Part shown: positions 1-11,644 of the stretch, piece by piece | How the letters are laid out: every line of letters starts with the position of its first letter | How positions within the stretch are numbered: the stretch's first letter is position 1 | Assembly: GCA_037953625.1 (NCBI GenBank) | Contig: CM075656.1 | Coordinates: forward strand, 90,167,001 to 90,231,000 | Direction of reading: 5' to 3' | Origin: Crotalaria pallida | Lineage: Eukaryota; Streptophyta; Magnoliopsida; Fabales; Fabaceae | DNA length: 64,000 nt | Made by a program: the position numbers and the translations under genes | Notes under the pieces: generated by a model | Databases searched by the model: none | Seen by the model: the letters and a program-made list of their open reading frames with translations, nothing else | Told to the model about the DNA's origin: nothing

Positions 1-720
1 CAATTTACTTTAAAAAACAGCCAACTGTAAAAATATTTTGCTCCGCTTTCCGTGCAAGTACTTTTTTATTTTGTACAACCCGAGCGTTATGTGCTAAACA
101 CTTCTTCCGTCCAGTTTACTTCCTGGTCTTCTTTGTATAGCTTTGTTTTCATTTATTTTTTTTCTTTGTTTTTTTTAAATATTTAATAATAAAATAAAAT
201 GAAGTCTTTTATTATTGTTATTTTAATTATAATTTTTTATGAATCCTTTTTATTGCTGAACAATAAATATTTTTGCATCAAAGTACAAATTTGATATTTA
301 AATTCTAATTTTATCATTAAATCAATGTATTTGTATTTTAGGATATGTTATGAATTTAATTGTTAAATTTAAATTAAATAATTTGGGATCACAAATTTTA
401 ATAATTAAATCTCTTTTTTTTAAGAGATGATTGGATATGCTTTGGGAAACCGATTTTTCCCACCCATTTAGTGGAGGGATCTCTCAGGCTTTCCTCTTTG
501 TATTCAACACGTTAAACACTTTTTTATTGTGTTTTAAAATAAAATAGATCAATTTTTTTAAAAAGTCTAATAAAAATTATTAATTAAGAATTCTAATACG
601 TTTTGGAAATTCATCTTTCCTTGACTAAATGTTAAGGTCTTATGCATATTCTCTCCGCATAAAATATATTTTAAAAAATATAAAAACATTAAAAATTAAT
701 TAAGGTCCTCATAAATATTT
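1..720 (+). repeat. Degraded LTR remnant related to the intact retrotransposon at 36996-45607
   Basis: Several blocks match the second half of the long terminal repeats at 36996-38746 and 43885-45607. These are the block around 430-510 (wording close to LTR bases near 37960-38020) and the block around 600-690, which shares the run from ttttggaaat through ctttccttg and aaggtctt to ctccgcataaaatatatttt. The match is interrupted and diverged, so this is an old copy or solo LTR of the same family. No terminus or target duplication could be fixed. Confidence 0.6.
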
Positions 721-2256
721 TAAAAAGTAAATATTTATAAGGACTAATTTAATATTTAAGCGAAAATATTTTTATTTGTCCAATCTCTCCTCAATGTAGT
801 ATTGAATAAGAAAAGACATGAAAAATAATAATTATTATATTTTTGAACTTTTAAGCACAACAGATAAATAAGAACAAAATTTTTTATCAAATGGGACAAA
901 TAAATAAAAATGAAAGAATATATATTTAAATTTCATAAAAGAATATCATGTACAAATTTAATTTCAAAAGGAACAAGTATATTAATATATTAAAGTAAAA
1001 AAAAAAGCAGGAATAAAGAAAGAAAGAGAGATAAAAGGAAAGGAAAAAATCGAGTTAAGGAATTCCTCTCTTTTGGATGATGGATTAATTAGTTAAGATA
1101 TTGTGATTGCTTTTTCAAGAAGTGTAAGGATTAAACTTTGGTTTTTCACTTTATATGATATGAGGAGCTAAGAAAATACTCCTACTAAATCAACATTCAT
1201 GGTAAGGTTAAGAAAATACTTGAGAAAAAAAAAACAATTAATTTAAAAAATTGTTAGTAAAGAAACTACAATAAAATGAGAAATTCCAGTATGTCGACAG
1301 AGGCCAATTGAGTACTACACACGTTTAGCTATCATAAAAGAAATGAGTTCAAAAGATATTATTTATGATGTAAAGTTTTCTCAGCTGTTGGCTTATCATA
1401 TATATTATTTAATAATATATTTTTATTTAATAATTAATTATTATTCAAATATGAAAATATGTTTGAAAGTCTTTATAATAATTGTACACACTATATTATC
1501 TAAAACTTCATTAAAAATAATTATTCAAAGGATAAAGTAGCAATCATAAAATACTAAAAGGTTGACGGGATACAGGCCGCAAAAATTGACCAACAACTGA
1601 ACCCAAGAGAGACAGTAAAATACATATAGAGTAACCTCATATGTATATCCGAAATTGATATTTAAATGCATATATGTTTGTTTTATATATAAAAATAATA
1701 TAAAATAAGTAGATGTATATATAAATGTTAATTCTAAATGTACAGTAATATTATTATTGAACACATGTAAAAGCATTATTGAAGGATCTTAACAAATTTT
1801 TTTTTTAAATGCAGGGCACTTGTTAATAAAGAGCTGTATGTAATTGAAAAAATGTAATTTTTTATATTTTTGCGAAAATAAGATTAAAGTTTTATGTTAT
1901 TGTTTTTATTTTTATGAAGCTTATCAAATGTCTTCGGAGCAACAGTTATCTTTTAAGATAGTCATTGACATTTTTTTTTCAATGGGCTCCGATCCTAAGA
2001 TTTCTTATAAGGGGTGAGGCGAGGCGTAGAGGGAAAAGAAGAAAATGAGAAAAAGTTAGAGTGCATTATCAAGAATTTAAATTGAGAATTCACGTATATG
2101 TTCTGAAATCTTATACTAGTCATTTTCAATTTTTAACCTTTTTTTTTTTATTATTTTCTTATGTACATTTAACACTTATTATACCTGGCTTACATTCATA
2201 ATCACATAATCATTTTCAATTTTTCATCTTTTTCATCCAATATCTTGAAACTGTTA
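721..2256. other. AT-rich intergenic sequence without recognisable gene
   Basis: Mostly A/T runs and weak, short open frames. No conserved protein motif, splice pattern or structured repeat was recognised. Confidence 0.5.
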
Positions 2257-3213
2257 CTCCCTCCGTTTCATTATATTTAGCCTTTTAGGTCTGGATACAC
2301 ATATTAAGAAAATATTAATCATTGTAAGTACTAGGCTTAATTACATCGTTGGTCCTTTATTTTATTTTCAAGATTCACTTTGATCCTTTATTATTTTTTT
2401 TGAATAATTTTGGTCTTTTATTTTTTAAACAAGATTCAGTTTGATCCTTATGTCAAAATAAGGTTAAATTTCACCTCCGGATTCTAGAAATGCTACCGAA
2501 TTATGAAAATTGTGGCCGGAAAAAGAAGAGAGAGGAGAGAGAAACCAAAAGGAGAACGAGGAGAGAAAGAGACCATGAAGAAACAGAGGAGGATGAGAAG
2601 GAAGAGAAGAGAGAATAGAGGGAACGAGATGAGGAGGAGGAGGAAGAGAGGAGAGAGAGAGACCGAGATGAGGAGGAGGAAGAGACCAAGAGGAGGAGAG
2701 GAGAGAGAAAGACCGACGTTTATAGAATCTGGTCATATCCGATGGCGTTTCCAGAATCCGGCGACGTGGACAGAATATTCTGAAATATTTCAGTGAAAGT
2801 TAACCTTATTACAACGAAAGGATCAAATTGGATATTTTAAAAAAAATAAAAGACCAAAATTATTCAAAAAAATAATAAAGGACCAAAGTGAATCTTAAAA
2901 ATAAGATAAAGGATCAACAATGCAATTAAGCCTAAGTATTATGTATAGTTTGTCTAAAATGTGTATGTTTAGTCCTTATTAAAAATTGTAGTAGTATATA
3001 AATTTTATTAGTAAGTGTGTCTATTAATTAACGTATAGTGATTTAGAGATGAGAAAAATGATAAAAGTATAATTAACGAGGAGTAAGAGAAATGATTGAA
3101 TAATGAAAGGTTAAAATTAAAAAAAATATATTTATGTATTGAAAATGTAAAAGGTTAAACAATATGAAACAAAAAAAAAGGCTAAAGGGCTAAACATAAT
3201 GAAATGAAGGGAG
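2257..3213. mobile_element. Stowaway-like MITE carrying a nested element
   Basis: Terminal inverted repeats begin CTCCCTCCGTTTCATTAT and end with the complement (ATAATGAAATGAAGGGAG). TA dinucleotides flank both ends (2255-2256 and 3214-3215), the classic Stowaway/Tc1-Mariner target duplication. Removing the nested insertion at 2331-2933 leaves about 350 bp, a normal MITE size. A diverged relative lies at 5060-5560. Confidence 0.85.
2331..2933. mobile_element. TIR element with GA-rich core, inserted in the Stowaway MITE
   Basis: The ends are long inverted repeats: AGGCTTAATTACATCGTTGG on the left and the near-complement on the right, extending about 120 bp inward. AAGTA occurs immediately outside both ends (2326-2330 and 2934-2938), a candidate 5-bp target duplication. 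The core at about 2510-2715 is a purine-rich GAGAGAGG-type run. It gives long Arg/Glu-rich or Ser/Leu-rich frames by composition alone, so these are not taken as proteins. Confidence 0.75.
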
Positions 3214-3404
3214 TACTATCGTTTTCACCCTAATAATTAGAACATTGGTTAATTTTTCCTTTAAGAGTTTTTGTTTAAAAAAAAAAGCTGAATAATGCTT
3301 TTAGGTATTAATTAAGAACTTAACATAAAAGAACTAAATTTATTTTGTAAAATGTTAAATTTAAATTAAAATATAGAGGATTAATAAATTTAGATTTTTA
3401 ATAT

Positions 3405-3735
3405 AAACTACTTAGTTGGTTCCTTATCTTATTTTCAATTTCAAATTGGTCTCTTATGTTTTTTTTGTTTCAAATTGGTCCCTCGTGTTTCTTTTCCCTG
3501 TCAAATTGGTCCCTGAGTCACTATTCATCCTATGTAGACCACTATGATTTGCACACGTGTCACTATTCATCTTATTTGGACTAATATGATATTGACACAT
3601 AGGATGAATAGTGACTCGAGAACCAATTTGATATCGATAAGAAACATGAGGGACCAATTTGAAACCAAAAAACGTAAGGGACCAATTTGAAATTGAAAAA
3701 AATAAGGTAAGAGACCAAATGAGTAGTTTAACCTT
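3405..3735. mobile_element. Short TIR element (MITE), same family as 9341-9682
   Basis: Palindromic element with arms built of repeated caaattggtccct / agggaccaatttg units. The left end reads aaactacttagttggttcc and the right end ggtaagagaccaaatgagta. A second copy of the same family sits in intron 2 of the reductase gene. Confidence 0.7.
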
Positions 3736-3759
3736 TTTTTAAATATTCCTTAATCAATA

Positions 3760-4040
3760 CTCCCTCCGGCTCGAATTATAAGCAAAACTAACTAATTTTA
3801 CGCTTATTAAGGATGTTAGTTGATTGTATTTAATTTCATCAATTTTATAAAAGAATAGAGGTATTTTAGGAAAGTTGCATTGGGAATGAAAAAAATTAAA
3901 TAAGATAACAATTTTATAGGGATGTTTTTGGAAAGTGGCATTGAGAATGAAATAAAATTTAAGAAAGTTGGTTAGTTTTGCTTATATTTTAAACCAAGAG
4001 AGGTATGTTTTTTGTTGCTTATATTTCAAGCCGGAGGGAG
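3760..4040. mobile_element. Stowaway-like MITE
   Basis: About 281 bp, bounded by CTCCCTCCGGCTCGAATTAT and its complement ending GCCGGAGGGAG. TA occurs on both sides. No coding potential. Confidence 0.85.
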
Positions 4041-4079
4041 TATATCTAAAACATCGGTTAAGAAAACACATATTTATTT

Positions 4080-4265
4080 TTTTTAGTACACCAATCGGTA
4101 CCTGGATTTGATTTATCCAAAATCCAACACATCCGGTCTGATCCAATTGAGTTTTCACTAAGCGGTAGGGGTCTTCCATCGAGATTGCTTTATATTCAAG
4201 GCTTGAATTCGAGACCAGTTGATTAAGAGACCAAATGAGCTACTACTCAACCAACTCACCTTGTT
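4080..4265 (-). mobile_element. tRNA-derived SINE
   Basis: A 186-bp insert flanked by a 19-bp direct repeat (agaaaac[a/c]catatttattt at 4061-4079 and 4266-4284, one mismatch). On the - strand it has an A-box-like TAGCTCATTTGG and a B-box-like GGTCTCGAATTC near its 5' end, and its 3' end is A-rich. Long target duplications plus pol III boxes are typical of SINEs. Confidence 0.7.
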
Positions 4266-4284
4266 AGAAAACCCATATTTATTT

Positions 4285-5059
4285 CAATAGTGTTTATGAT
4301 TTTTATTTTTTGGTTCGTGTATTGTTGCCAAATTAAGTACATCAATTTTTTTTCAGGTGAAAGTACATCAATTTTTTTTTTTTTTGGTGAACTACATCAA
4401 TTTCTTTATCTTGTCGTAAGTCTTACCAATAAATTTAAGGTAGACACCAACAGCAAACTTACATTCACATTCAAGGTATAATAAATGTGTATGGTGCAGG
4501 AAAAAGAGAATTAATGGGACTCAAGTAACAATAATAAAGGCAAATGCTTTACGGCATTTTTCTTTAATGAATCAATTATAGATAAAAATTGATGGAAAAT
4601 ATAATGTTTTATATTTTCGAGAGAAAAGTAAATGTGAACTTATGATTTTCTTTATGTTTAATAACCTTAATAAGTGTCATTCATTTGTTAGCCAGACCCA
4701 TGATGAAAAAGCAAGAAATAGAACAAAGGAATTAAGCTAGAGGAAAAAAAATAAGGGTATTTGTTAAAGTTACTTAATATAGAAATAAAATTTTAATTCC
4801 ACATTCATTACTCTCTCGAAAGCATAAAAAATCACATTTTTCAATATTATTTATCCATTATTAGTTCCTAACACTTGTTAGCATTTTCCAAAAAATTGAT
4901 ATTAGTTCACGTAACATAGGGGAGAAGAAAAACGTTAAAAATGACTATGAGCATGGTGGTGAGTGTGAATAAAAATATAAAAAAAAATAAATTTATATAT
5001 AAAAGTATTTAATAAGTGCAAGATATATATCTTTAAAAATTGGATGTAAATAATACGGA
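4285..5059. other. AT-rich intergenic sequence, nothing recognised
   Basis: T- and A-rich runs with small unsupported frames. No repeat terminus, coding motif or splice structure seen. Confidence 0.5.
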
Positions 5060-5442
5060 GTATAATTTTGCTCCTTAATTTTTGGTTTTTTAGGCTTGGA
5101 CATATATATTAAGAAAATGTTGATTATTGTAAGTTTTATATGTGTTTTGTCTAAAATGTCCATATTTAATCATTATTGAAAATTGTAATAATATTTAATT
5201 TTTATTAGAAAGTGTATGTATCCATTGATTAATGTATAACGATTTAGAGATGAGAGAGATGATAAATTTATAGTAATTAATAAGAAGTAAGAAAAATGAT
5301 TGAATGAATGATTAAATTTGTTGATACCAAGAATAGAACCTCTGATTTGATGGTGATATTCTTAAACTATATCCAAGACCACCAAGCTAGAAGGATTAAA
5401 GTTAAAAAAAAATTATGTTTATACATTTAAATTGTAAAAAAA

Positions 5443-5486
<44 letters not shown>

Positions 5487-5560
5487 AATAAAAAAGGCCT
5501 AAAAAATAAAAAGTTAAGAAATGAAAAAAGTACCAAAAAAATGGAAAAATAATAAACGTG
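5060..5560. mobile_element. Diverged relative of the 2257-3213 MITE, with an (AT)n run
   Basis: Shares an ordered set of segments with the MITE at 2257-3213, for example ttttaggctTggacaTa, attaagaaaat, gtataacgatttagagatgag and aatgattgaat. It is interrupted by an unrelated stretch of about 70 bp near 5325-5390 and by a pure AT run at 5447-5480. Confidence 0.6.
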
Positions 5561-5799
5561 TATTAATAAAATCTCCTTTTCGATCATTTTCTAATTCAAA
5601 CTGTCACGGGTAAAATTTCAAGAACCATTCAGAAACTTTTCAATATTTTAAGAAAGGTATTTTTTTTGGCTATGCAATATATATAAATATAAAATACTAC
5701 CTAAAATAGTTCTGACAATTGCAACAGGGAATTAAAGAGTGACAAAAACGAACATAAGCCACGACCAAACATTATGGGTTTTCAAAGTCAATGGTTTAC

Positions 5800-6325
5800 C
5801 TACTTTTTTTTCTTATTTAGTCACTAAATTTAGGTGGTTTTTTGAATTGATCTTTAAATTTTTTTTAATGCTTTGGGTTTCTGAACTTTGTTTAATTTTT
5901 GAAAATGATCCTTTCGTTACTTAAGTGATGATATAGCTGACAACATGTCACGTCACTTTCATAATATCGACGAGTGACATGTTATGTAGAATCACGAGAC
6001 ACTACATGATTTTTTTATTAAAAAAATAATTTCTTTTAAAATTTATTAAAATATTCGATTTTATTTTAAAAATACAATTTTTAATTATTTTTTAATAAAT
6101 TTGATTTTTTTTAATTTAAAAATTCACGTGGCATCATCTGACACGTTATCTATCGATGTGACGAAGGTGACGTGACATAGTCATATCACCACTTATGTGA
6201 TAAAAGGATTATTTCCAAAATTTGAGTAAAATTTAGAAACTCAAAGTATCGAAAAAAAGTTTGAAAACCAATTCCAAAAGAACACCTAAAATTGACAACT
6301 AAAAACTTAAATAAGCCTAATTTTT
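5800..6325. mobile_element. TIR/MITE-like element with palindromic core
   Basis: The outer parts are inverted: tcttatttagtcactaaatt near 5811 against the complementary ctaaaaacttaaataagcct near 6299. The inner arms carry complementary copies of the gtgacgtgacat and gataaaaggattatttccaaaa types. No transposase frame. Confidence 0.55.
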
Positions 6326-6539
6326 TTAATGGGATTTTGGTAAGCCACTCTATGTATGATTAGAAACACCCATTGAAATTATTATTTTTAATTTTACCCT
6401 TATTTTTTCTTTACTTAATGCATGTTGGAGTCGGAAAAAAAAAATTCCGATATATCTCGCTAAAAAAAATTCCGATAAAAATTAAAGTATATTTCACAAC
6501 CAAAACAAAATGGCAGCTTAAACCATAACTTTTGATTAT

Positions 6540-6915
6540 GGCTTACCAAAGCAGTAAAGTGTTTATCTCGAATCCTCATACAGCTGGTCTACTTCATCAA
6601 TAGTTCCAATGGCATTATTCTTGCTGGTCTCCGTCCTAATAAGACATATTTTGTGTACAATACCATGACCAGGCACCAATATCCAATTCTAGAACCTTAA
6701 CAATCTTGATGACATCAGCTACTAGGTGATCCGTGCTAAATGTGAATCCAAACTTAAGCTAAGTAACACTGTCTCCATTGAAATTTTAAATTCCAAAACT
6801 GGAAAATGGAAGCAAACTACTTTGATGTGCTACACCTTTTGCATTGTGCTCGAGGACAGCTGGTGTGGTGGTTGAGGGGTTGTACATTGGTTTGCAATAT
6901 TGGGAAAACTTGCAT
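6540..6915 (+). pseudogene. F-box-associated domain pseudogene fragment
   Basis: In one frame, bases around 6586-6695 read as a block containing SSNGIILAGLRPNKTYFVYN followed by TMTR, the layout of the plant F-box-associated (FBA) domain (SNGLLL...YYVxNPxTxQ). After an interruption the frame shifts, and around 6770-6830 it reads SIEILNSKTGKWKQTTL, matching the later IEIYSSETGKW block of that domain. An in-frame stop follows soon after. No F-box start or intact frame exists. I therefore call a dead fragment of an F-box gene, family level only. Confidence 0.6.
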
Positions 6916-8121
6916 GATGAATTCAATACATCTTTAAAGTAAACTAGTATTTTTTTTTTGTTTACTCATAATAAAGCAGTGATGTTATTGAGTATGGTGT
7001 TCCATAACAAAACCCATTATTATTTGGTTGGGAGGTATATCTTACCATCGGGTTTGTTTTTTTTTTTTTTAAATTTTTTTTCCGGATAGTGAGATACTGA
7101 GATATACCACATGATCAAAAGTTTTTTTTTCTTGGGAGTGGGATATATTTCACAGCTAAAACATTAAGTAAAAAAAATGGTAAAATTGAAAATAATACGA
7201 TAAGTGGAATATCCTTAATCCACTTGTGTCAAAAATCCCTTCTTTTTTTTTAAAAAATAATAATTTCTTACACATTGTTTTTTAACCAAAAAAAGTATTG
7301 TTAAGTTGAATTTTGAAAATTTATCAGAACTATGGTAGATTTTATGATTTTATGTGTTTATAGATAAGGGTGGAACTAGACCATGTTAATTTAAAAAGGT
7401 CTCTTACTAAGTTTATGGTCATGCATTTTTAATTAATAGATTAGAGCAGGTTATTATTTTAAAAAAAAATATATTTAGCTTAAATAAACTTAAATATTTT
7501 AAAAGATTATTATATAACCCAAGAGGTTAAAATATATTATTTTATTGTATATTATTCAATTATATATTTAAAATGTAGGTTGGTTGATCTATTGACCTAT
7601 TTAAAAATTATATAATATGTCAAACTTTTATATATGGGCTTATAACATAAAGTTTAGGATCATGTAATTCAAATTTTAATGTCTATCAGACATAGGCTAA
7701 CTTATGTTTGATGAATTATTCAGGCTTTTTAGATCGTTTATTTATTTGAAAGTCTTATTACAAAATAGTTTTTTAATAGTTTAATAGACATTAAAATAAG
7801 GCAGATTCAAACTAAAAAAAAGGTTTATAACAAATAAATAAGCCATACTTAGATATAAAATTTAAGCTCGTTAACAAAACAAACAAAACTTATTTATCAG
7901 TAGCCATACTTACATTTTAATAACCATTAACGAAATTATTCTCAGATCAAAAATAAAATTTGAATTTTATAATCTTATGTATGTAATAGGAGTATGAGTC
8001 AAGTCTTTATTTAGTAGACTCACCTTAGCTAATGATTATTAAACTGTAAGTGCATAAATGGATCTTTCAAAGTGGAGTGCGCTGACCAGAAGAATGTATG
8101 CAACTACCAATATTCTTAGGC
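6916..8121. other. AT-rich upstream region of the reductase
   Basis: Long A/T runs with no conserved frame. The last part, about 8040-8160, is the proximal promoter of the intact reductase and is not shared with duplicate copy B. Confidence 0.5.
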
Positions 8122-8128
8122 TATATAA
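8122..8128 (+). promoter_or_regulatory. Candidate TATA box of the intact reductase
   Basis: TATATAA lies about 134 bp before the ATG at 8262. It is upstream of the point where homology to copy B begins (about 8165), so the pseudogene copy does not share it. The position would fit a transcription start near 8150-8160, but no transcript data are available. Confidence 0.4.
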
Positions 8129-8261
8129 TGGACCCTGCTCCATCTTATTCAACCACAGCAAAAAGTGTAATACTCTCAAATCCTATTACTAGCATTTGAA
8201 GTGAAACTTTTGTTTTTAGCATCAAATTAAAACCCCAAAGCCAATCAAGAAATTAATAAAC

Positions 8262-10959
8262 ATGCCTGCTGCTATAGAAATCCCAACTGTGGTGCTTAAG
8301 AACACCTCTAGCCAAGTGAAGGTGCCAGTAATAGGGATGGGTTCTGCCCCTGACTTCACTTGCAAGAAAGATGCCAAGGATGCATTCATTGAGGCCATCA
8401 AACAAGGCTACAGGCATTTTGATACTGCTGCTGCTTATGGTTCTGAACATGTCCTTGGAGAAGCTCTCAAGGAAGCATTTCAACTTGGCCTTGTCACACG
8501 TGATGAACTTTTCATCACTTCCAAGCTTTGGGTCACTAATAACCATCCTCATCTTCTTGTTCCTGCTCTTCGCGAATCTCTCAGGTAATAAATTAAAGGA
8601 AGGACCTTATATACAACTTCTCTAATCAATAAGTTTAATTTATCGACATCATAAGCTAATATTTTTTTCTTTTATGAAAATGTTTTATGCTATTTTGTAT
8701 AAGTTTCTCTAAAAAACTTGTTGAAAGACATATATTCTTTTAAACCTAAATAAGCTTTTATAATTTCACCAAAATTAAAATACGGCTTTTATAAACTTTT
8801 CCAAAAGTTTTTTTGTTTATTTCTACTTTTATACTAACAAGTAATATTATATGTACATCTAAATTTAACATCTATATTTAATATTTGTCTCTTTTTAAAA
8901 AATAAAAAAGATATAAAGAATGTGAAAATTTGAATAATTCTTCTTTATTTTCTTAAAAAACAAATATTGAATATACATGTTAAAGTTGAGTTTACATATA
9001 ATTATTGATAGATGAAACTTATTTTGACTTGCTTAACTTAACCTGTATAGAGCTCTTCAGCTGGAGTATTTGGACCTGTACCTGATCCATTGGCCACTCA
9101 GTTCTAAGCCAGGGAAATTTTTATTTCCAATTGATGCAGCGGATCTCTTGCCATTTGATGTGAAGGGTGTGTGGGAGGCCCTACAAGAATGCCAGAAACT
9201 TGGTCTCACCAGAGCTATTGGAGTTAGCAACTTTTCTGTCAAGAAGCTTCAGAATCTGCTTTCTGTTACCACCACCCCTCCTGCAGTCAATCAGGTAATT
9301 ATTTCATTTAAGTCCCACACACACATATATATTCTTGGCTAAATTACTCATTTGGTTCCTTCCCTTATTTTTCAATTTCAAATTGGTCCCTTACCTTTTT
9401 TTTTTGTTCCATATTGGTCCCTTATGTTTCTTTTCACTGTCAATTTGGTCCCAGAATCACTATTCATCCGACGTGTCAAAATCATATTGGTCCACGTATA
9501 TATTGTTGGAGAGAGAAAGTGACACGTGTCCATAACATATTGGTCCATATAGGATGAACAGTAATTCTGGACCAAATTGATAGCAAAAATAAACATAAGG
9601 GACCAAAATGAAACCAAAAAAAGATAAGGGACTAATTTGAAATTGAAAAATAAGGTAAGAGACCAAATGAGTAGTTTACCTATATTCTTTTATGGGGAAG
9701 GGAAGAAAACAAAGTCATCAAGGTTTGAATTCGGATTCTGGATTTTATGTCACGCAATTTTAATAACTGAGCTGACTCTTAGAAATATATATATATATAT
9801 ATATAATATGACAAAAACATATTTAACTATGTTATCTCCCCCACCACCCCGGATAGTAGAGCCGACAATTTGGCCCGACCCGGTCCAAAAAAGTCCGAGT
9901 CCGAACCGGGTTTGTATAGTAAAATTTGAGCCCGAAATATATCCAGGCCTTTTTAGCCCGGCCCGAAAAATCCCGAGCCCGAAGCGGGTTTTAACCGGGC
10001 TAGCCCGAAAGCCCAGTCCGAAAGCCCGGTTTATATGTAATTACATATATATATTTAAATTTTTTTAGTAATTTAAAATAGCTATATAAATTATAAGGCA
10101 TAAGCTATTAAAAAAAACGGGGCCAAAACCAAGGCTTACAAAACGGCAGGACTGTTGATTATTAAAGTGATTAACTAGATACAAAGCCATTGGTGTTAGA
10201 TTATTAAAGTGATAAGTGATTAACTAGCTGAGGAAGGATTTGATCCCCAATCCAAACCAATTTTATTTTTGCTGATAAAAAAAAAATTTGTTTAAAAATA
10301 AAAAAAAAAAAAAATTGTTGTCGGTCCGGCCCGCATAAGCCCGATACCCGCATAGGGCGGGCTTAGACATGATTTTGGAAGCCCGATTTTAAGCCGGACT
10401 TTTTTAGTCCGGCCCGATTATGGCCCGAGCCCGATCCGGGCCGGCCCAAACCGGTCCGGGTAACCCGAATTGCCACATCTACCACATGGTATTAAAATCA
10501 AACTACAGATAATATACTGGTACAATGAGACTAACATTTTTGCTTCTTTTTGTGATAAATTGATTGATGTATATATAGGTGGAAATGAACCTTGCATGGC
10601 AACAGAAGGAACTGAGAGAGTTCTGCGATGCAAATGGTATAGTTATAACAGCGTTCTGCCCACTAAGGAAAGGTGCTAGCAGAGGCCCAAATGAGGTTAT
10701 GGAGAACGATGTGCTGCAAGAGATTGCAGATGCTCATGGCAAGTCTATAGCACAAGTTTGTCTGAGATGGTTGTATGAGCAAGGAGTCACTTTTGTGGCC
10801 AAGAGCTACCACAAGGAGAGGATGAACCAAAATCTTCAGATCTTTGATTGGGAATTGAGTAAGGAGGATTATAAGAAAATAAGTCAAATTAAACAGAATC
10901 GTTTGATCAGTGGACCAACCAAGCCCCAACTCCATGATCTCTTTGATGATGAAATATAA
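8262..10959 (+). CDS. Aldo-keto reductase, AKR4-type (chalcone/codeinone/methylecgonone reductase-like)
   Basis: Exons 8262-8584, 9051-9294 and 10579-10959 join in frame to 315 aa, a normal AKR length. All introns are GT-AG. The predicted NADPH-dependent (beta/alpha)8 barrel carries the family tetrad Asp54, Tyr59, Lys88 and His121 in the contexts GYRHFDTAAAYGSE, ITSKLW and LYLIHWP. Later blocks include AIGVSNFS, and AVNQ with VEMNLAWQQ across the exon 2/3 junction. The C-terminal part contains WLYEQGVTFV with KSYHKERMNQN. Known relatives reduce carbonyls in plant specialised metabolism, including legume chalcone reductase. The substrate here cannot be read from the sequence. The first ATG fits the family N-terminus. 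Intron 2 hosts two TIR elements. A near-identical exon 1 exists in copy B, whose gene is dead. Confidence 0.93.
9341..9682. mobile_element. MITE in reductase intron 2
   Basis: Inverted ends AAATTACTCATTTGGTTCC and GAGACCAAATGAGTAGTTTA, with inner arms of caaattggtccct type. Same family as 3405-3735. Absent from the corresponding intron of copy B. Confidence 0.75.
9852..10482. mobile_element. GC-rich-ended TIR element (hAT-like) in reductase intron 2
   Basis: Both ends are rich in CCCGAGCCCG / CGGGCC words in inverted arrangement, around an AT-rich middle. The outermost ends resemble each other as inverted GGCAATTCGGG-like sequence. Copy B lacks it at the equivalent place. Assignment to hAT rests on the end sequence only; no 8-bp target duplication was established. 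Confidence 0.5.
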
Positions 10960-11588
10960 TTACCCACTCATCTTTGCTATGAGCTTTTATCTTTATGTTT
11001 GGTTTCACATTTTACCAAAGTTCTTTTCCCCATAATATATTTGCTCTAGTTTCTTTAAACAAAAATATGGATAAACTTATAAAACTATAACCTATAAATA
11101 AGTTTATATCACAAAACAATGACATGTCATTTGCTTATTATTTATTAATTAATAAGTGACATATGTCACTTTATAATGATATAAGCTTGTTTGCAGGTTT
11201 ATTTATCATAACTCTTCTTTTAATACTTAATATTTAATATTCATTTACTTCACAAGCATTTGTGTAATGGCTTAAGAATTTCCTATCAATCTAATTTACA
11301 TTTTTTCCATTGTATTTGACTTTATTTTTTTTTTTAAATGTTTTGTGTTCAAGATGTTAGTTATAGTCTTAGCCATGATCAGATATAATAAAGAAAAGAA
11401 TGGTTGGTGACATTATTTTATTTCATTCAACAACTCTTATTATTTTTGACAAGGACTCTCTTAATCACACGTTTATACACTCATCATCTTATATCTATAA
11501 CTCTTTAAATCACTTCTCACTTTAAAGAATATCTTTATTTTAAATTATAAATAACAAATTAGAGTAAAAACTTAATTAATCAATTTTT

Positions 11589-11644
<56 letters not shown>

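Noticed and set aside
2464..2796. Arg/Glu-rich and Ser/Leu-rich frames
   Set aside because: Products of a purine-rich simple tract inside a transposable element; both strands are open by composition.
5325..5390. Possible small SINE or tRNA-like insert
   Set aside because: The agaacctctgat word resembles a weak reversed B box, but no flanking duplication or A box was found.
8253..8552. 99-codon antisense frame over reductase exon 1 (also at 23215-23514)
   Set aside because: Shadow of the strongly biased coding exon; no independent features.
11591..11642. AT-dinucleotide runs as origins or centromeric sequence
   Set aside because: Simple microsatellites; no further structure supports a special role.
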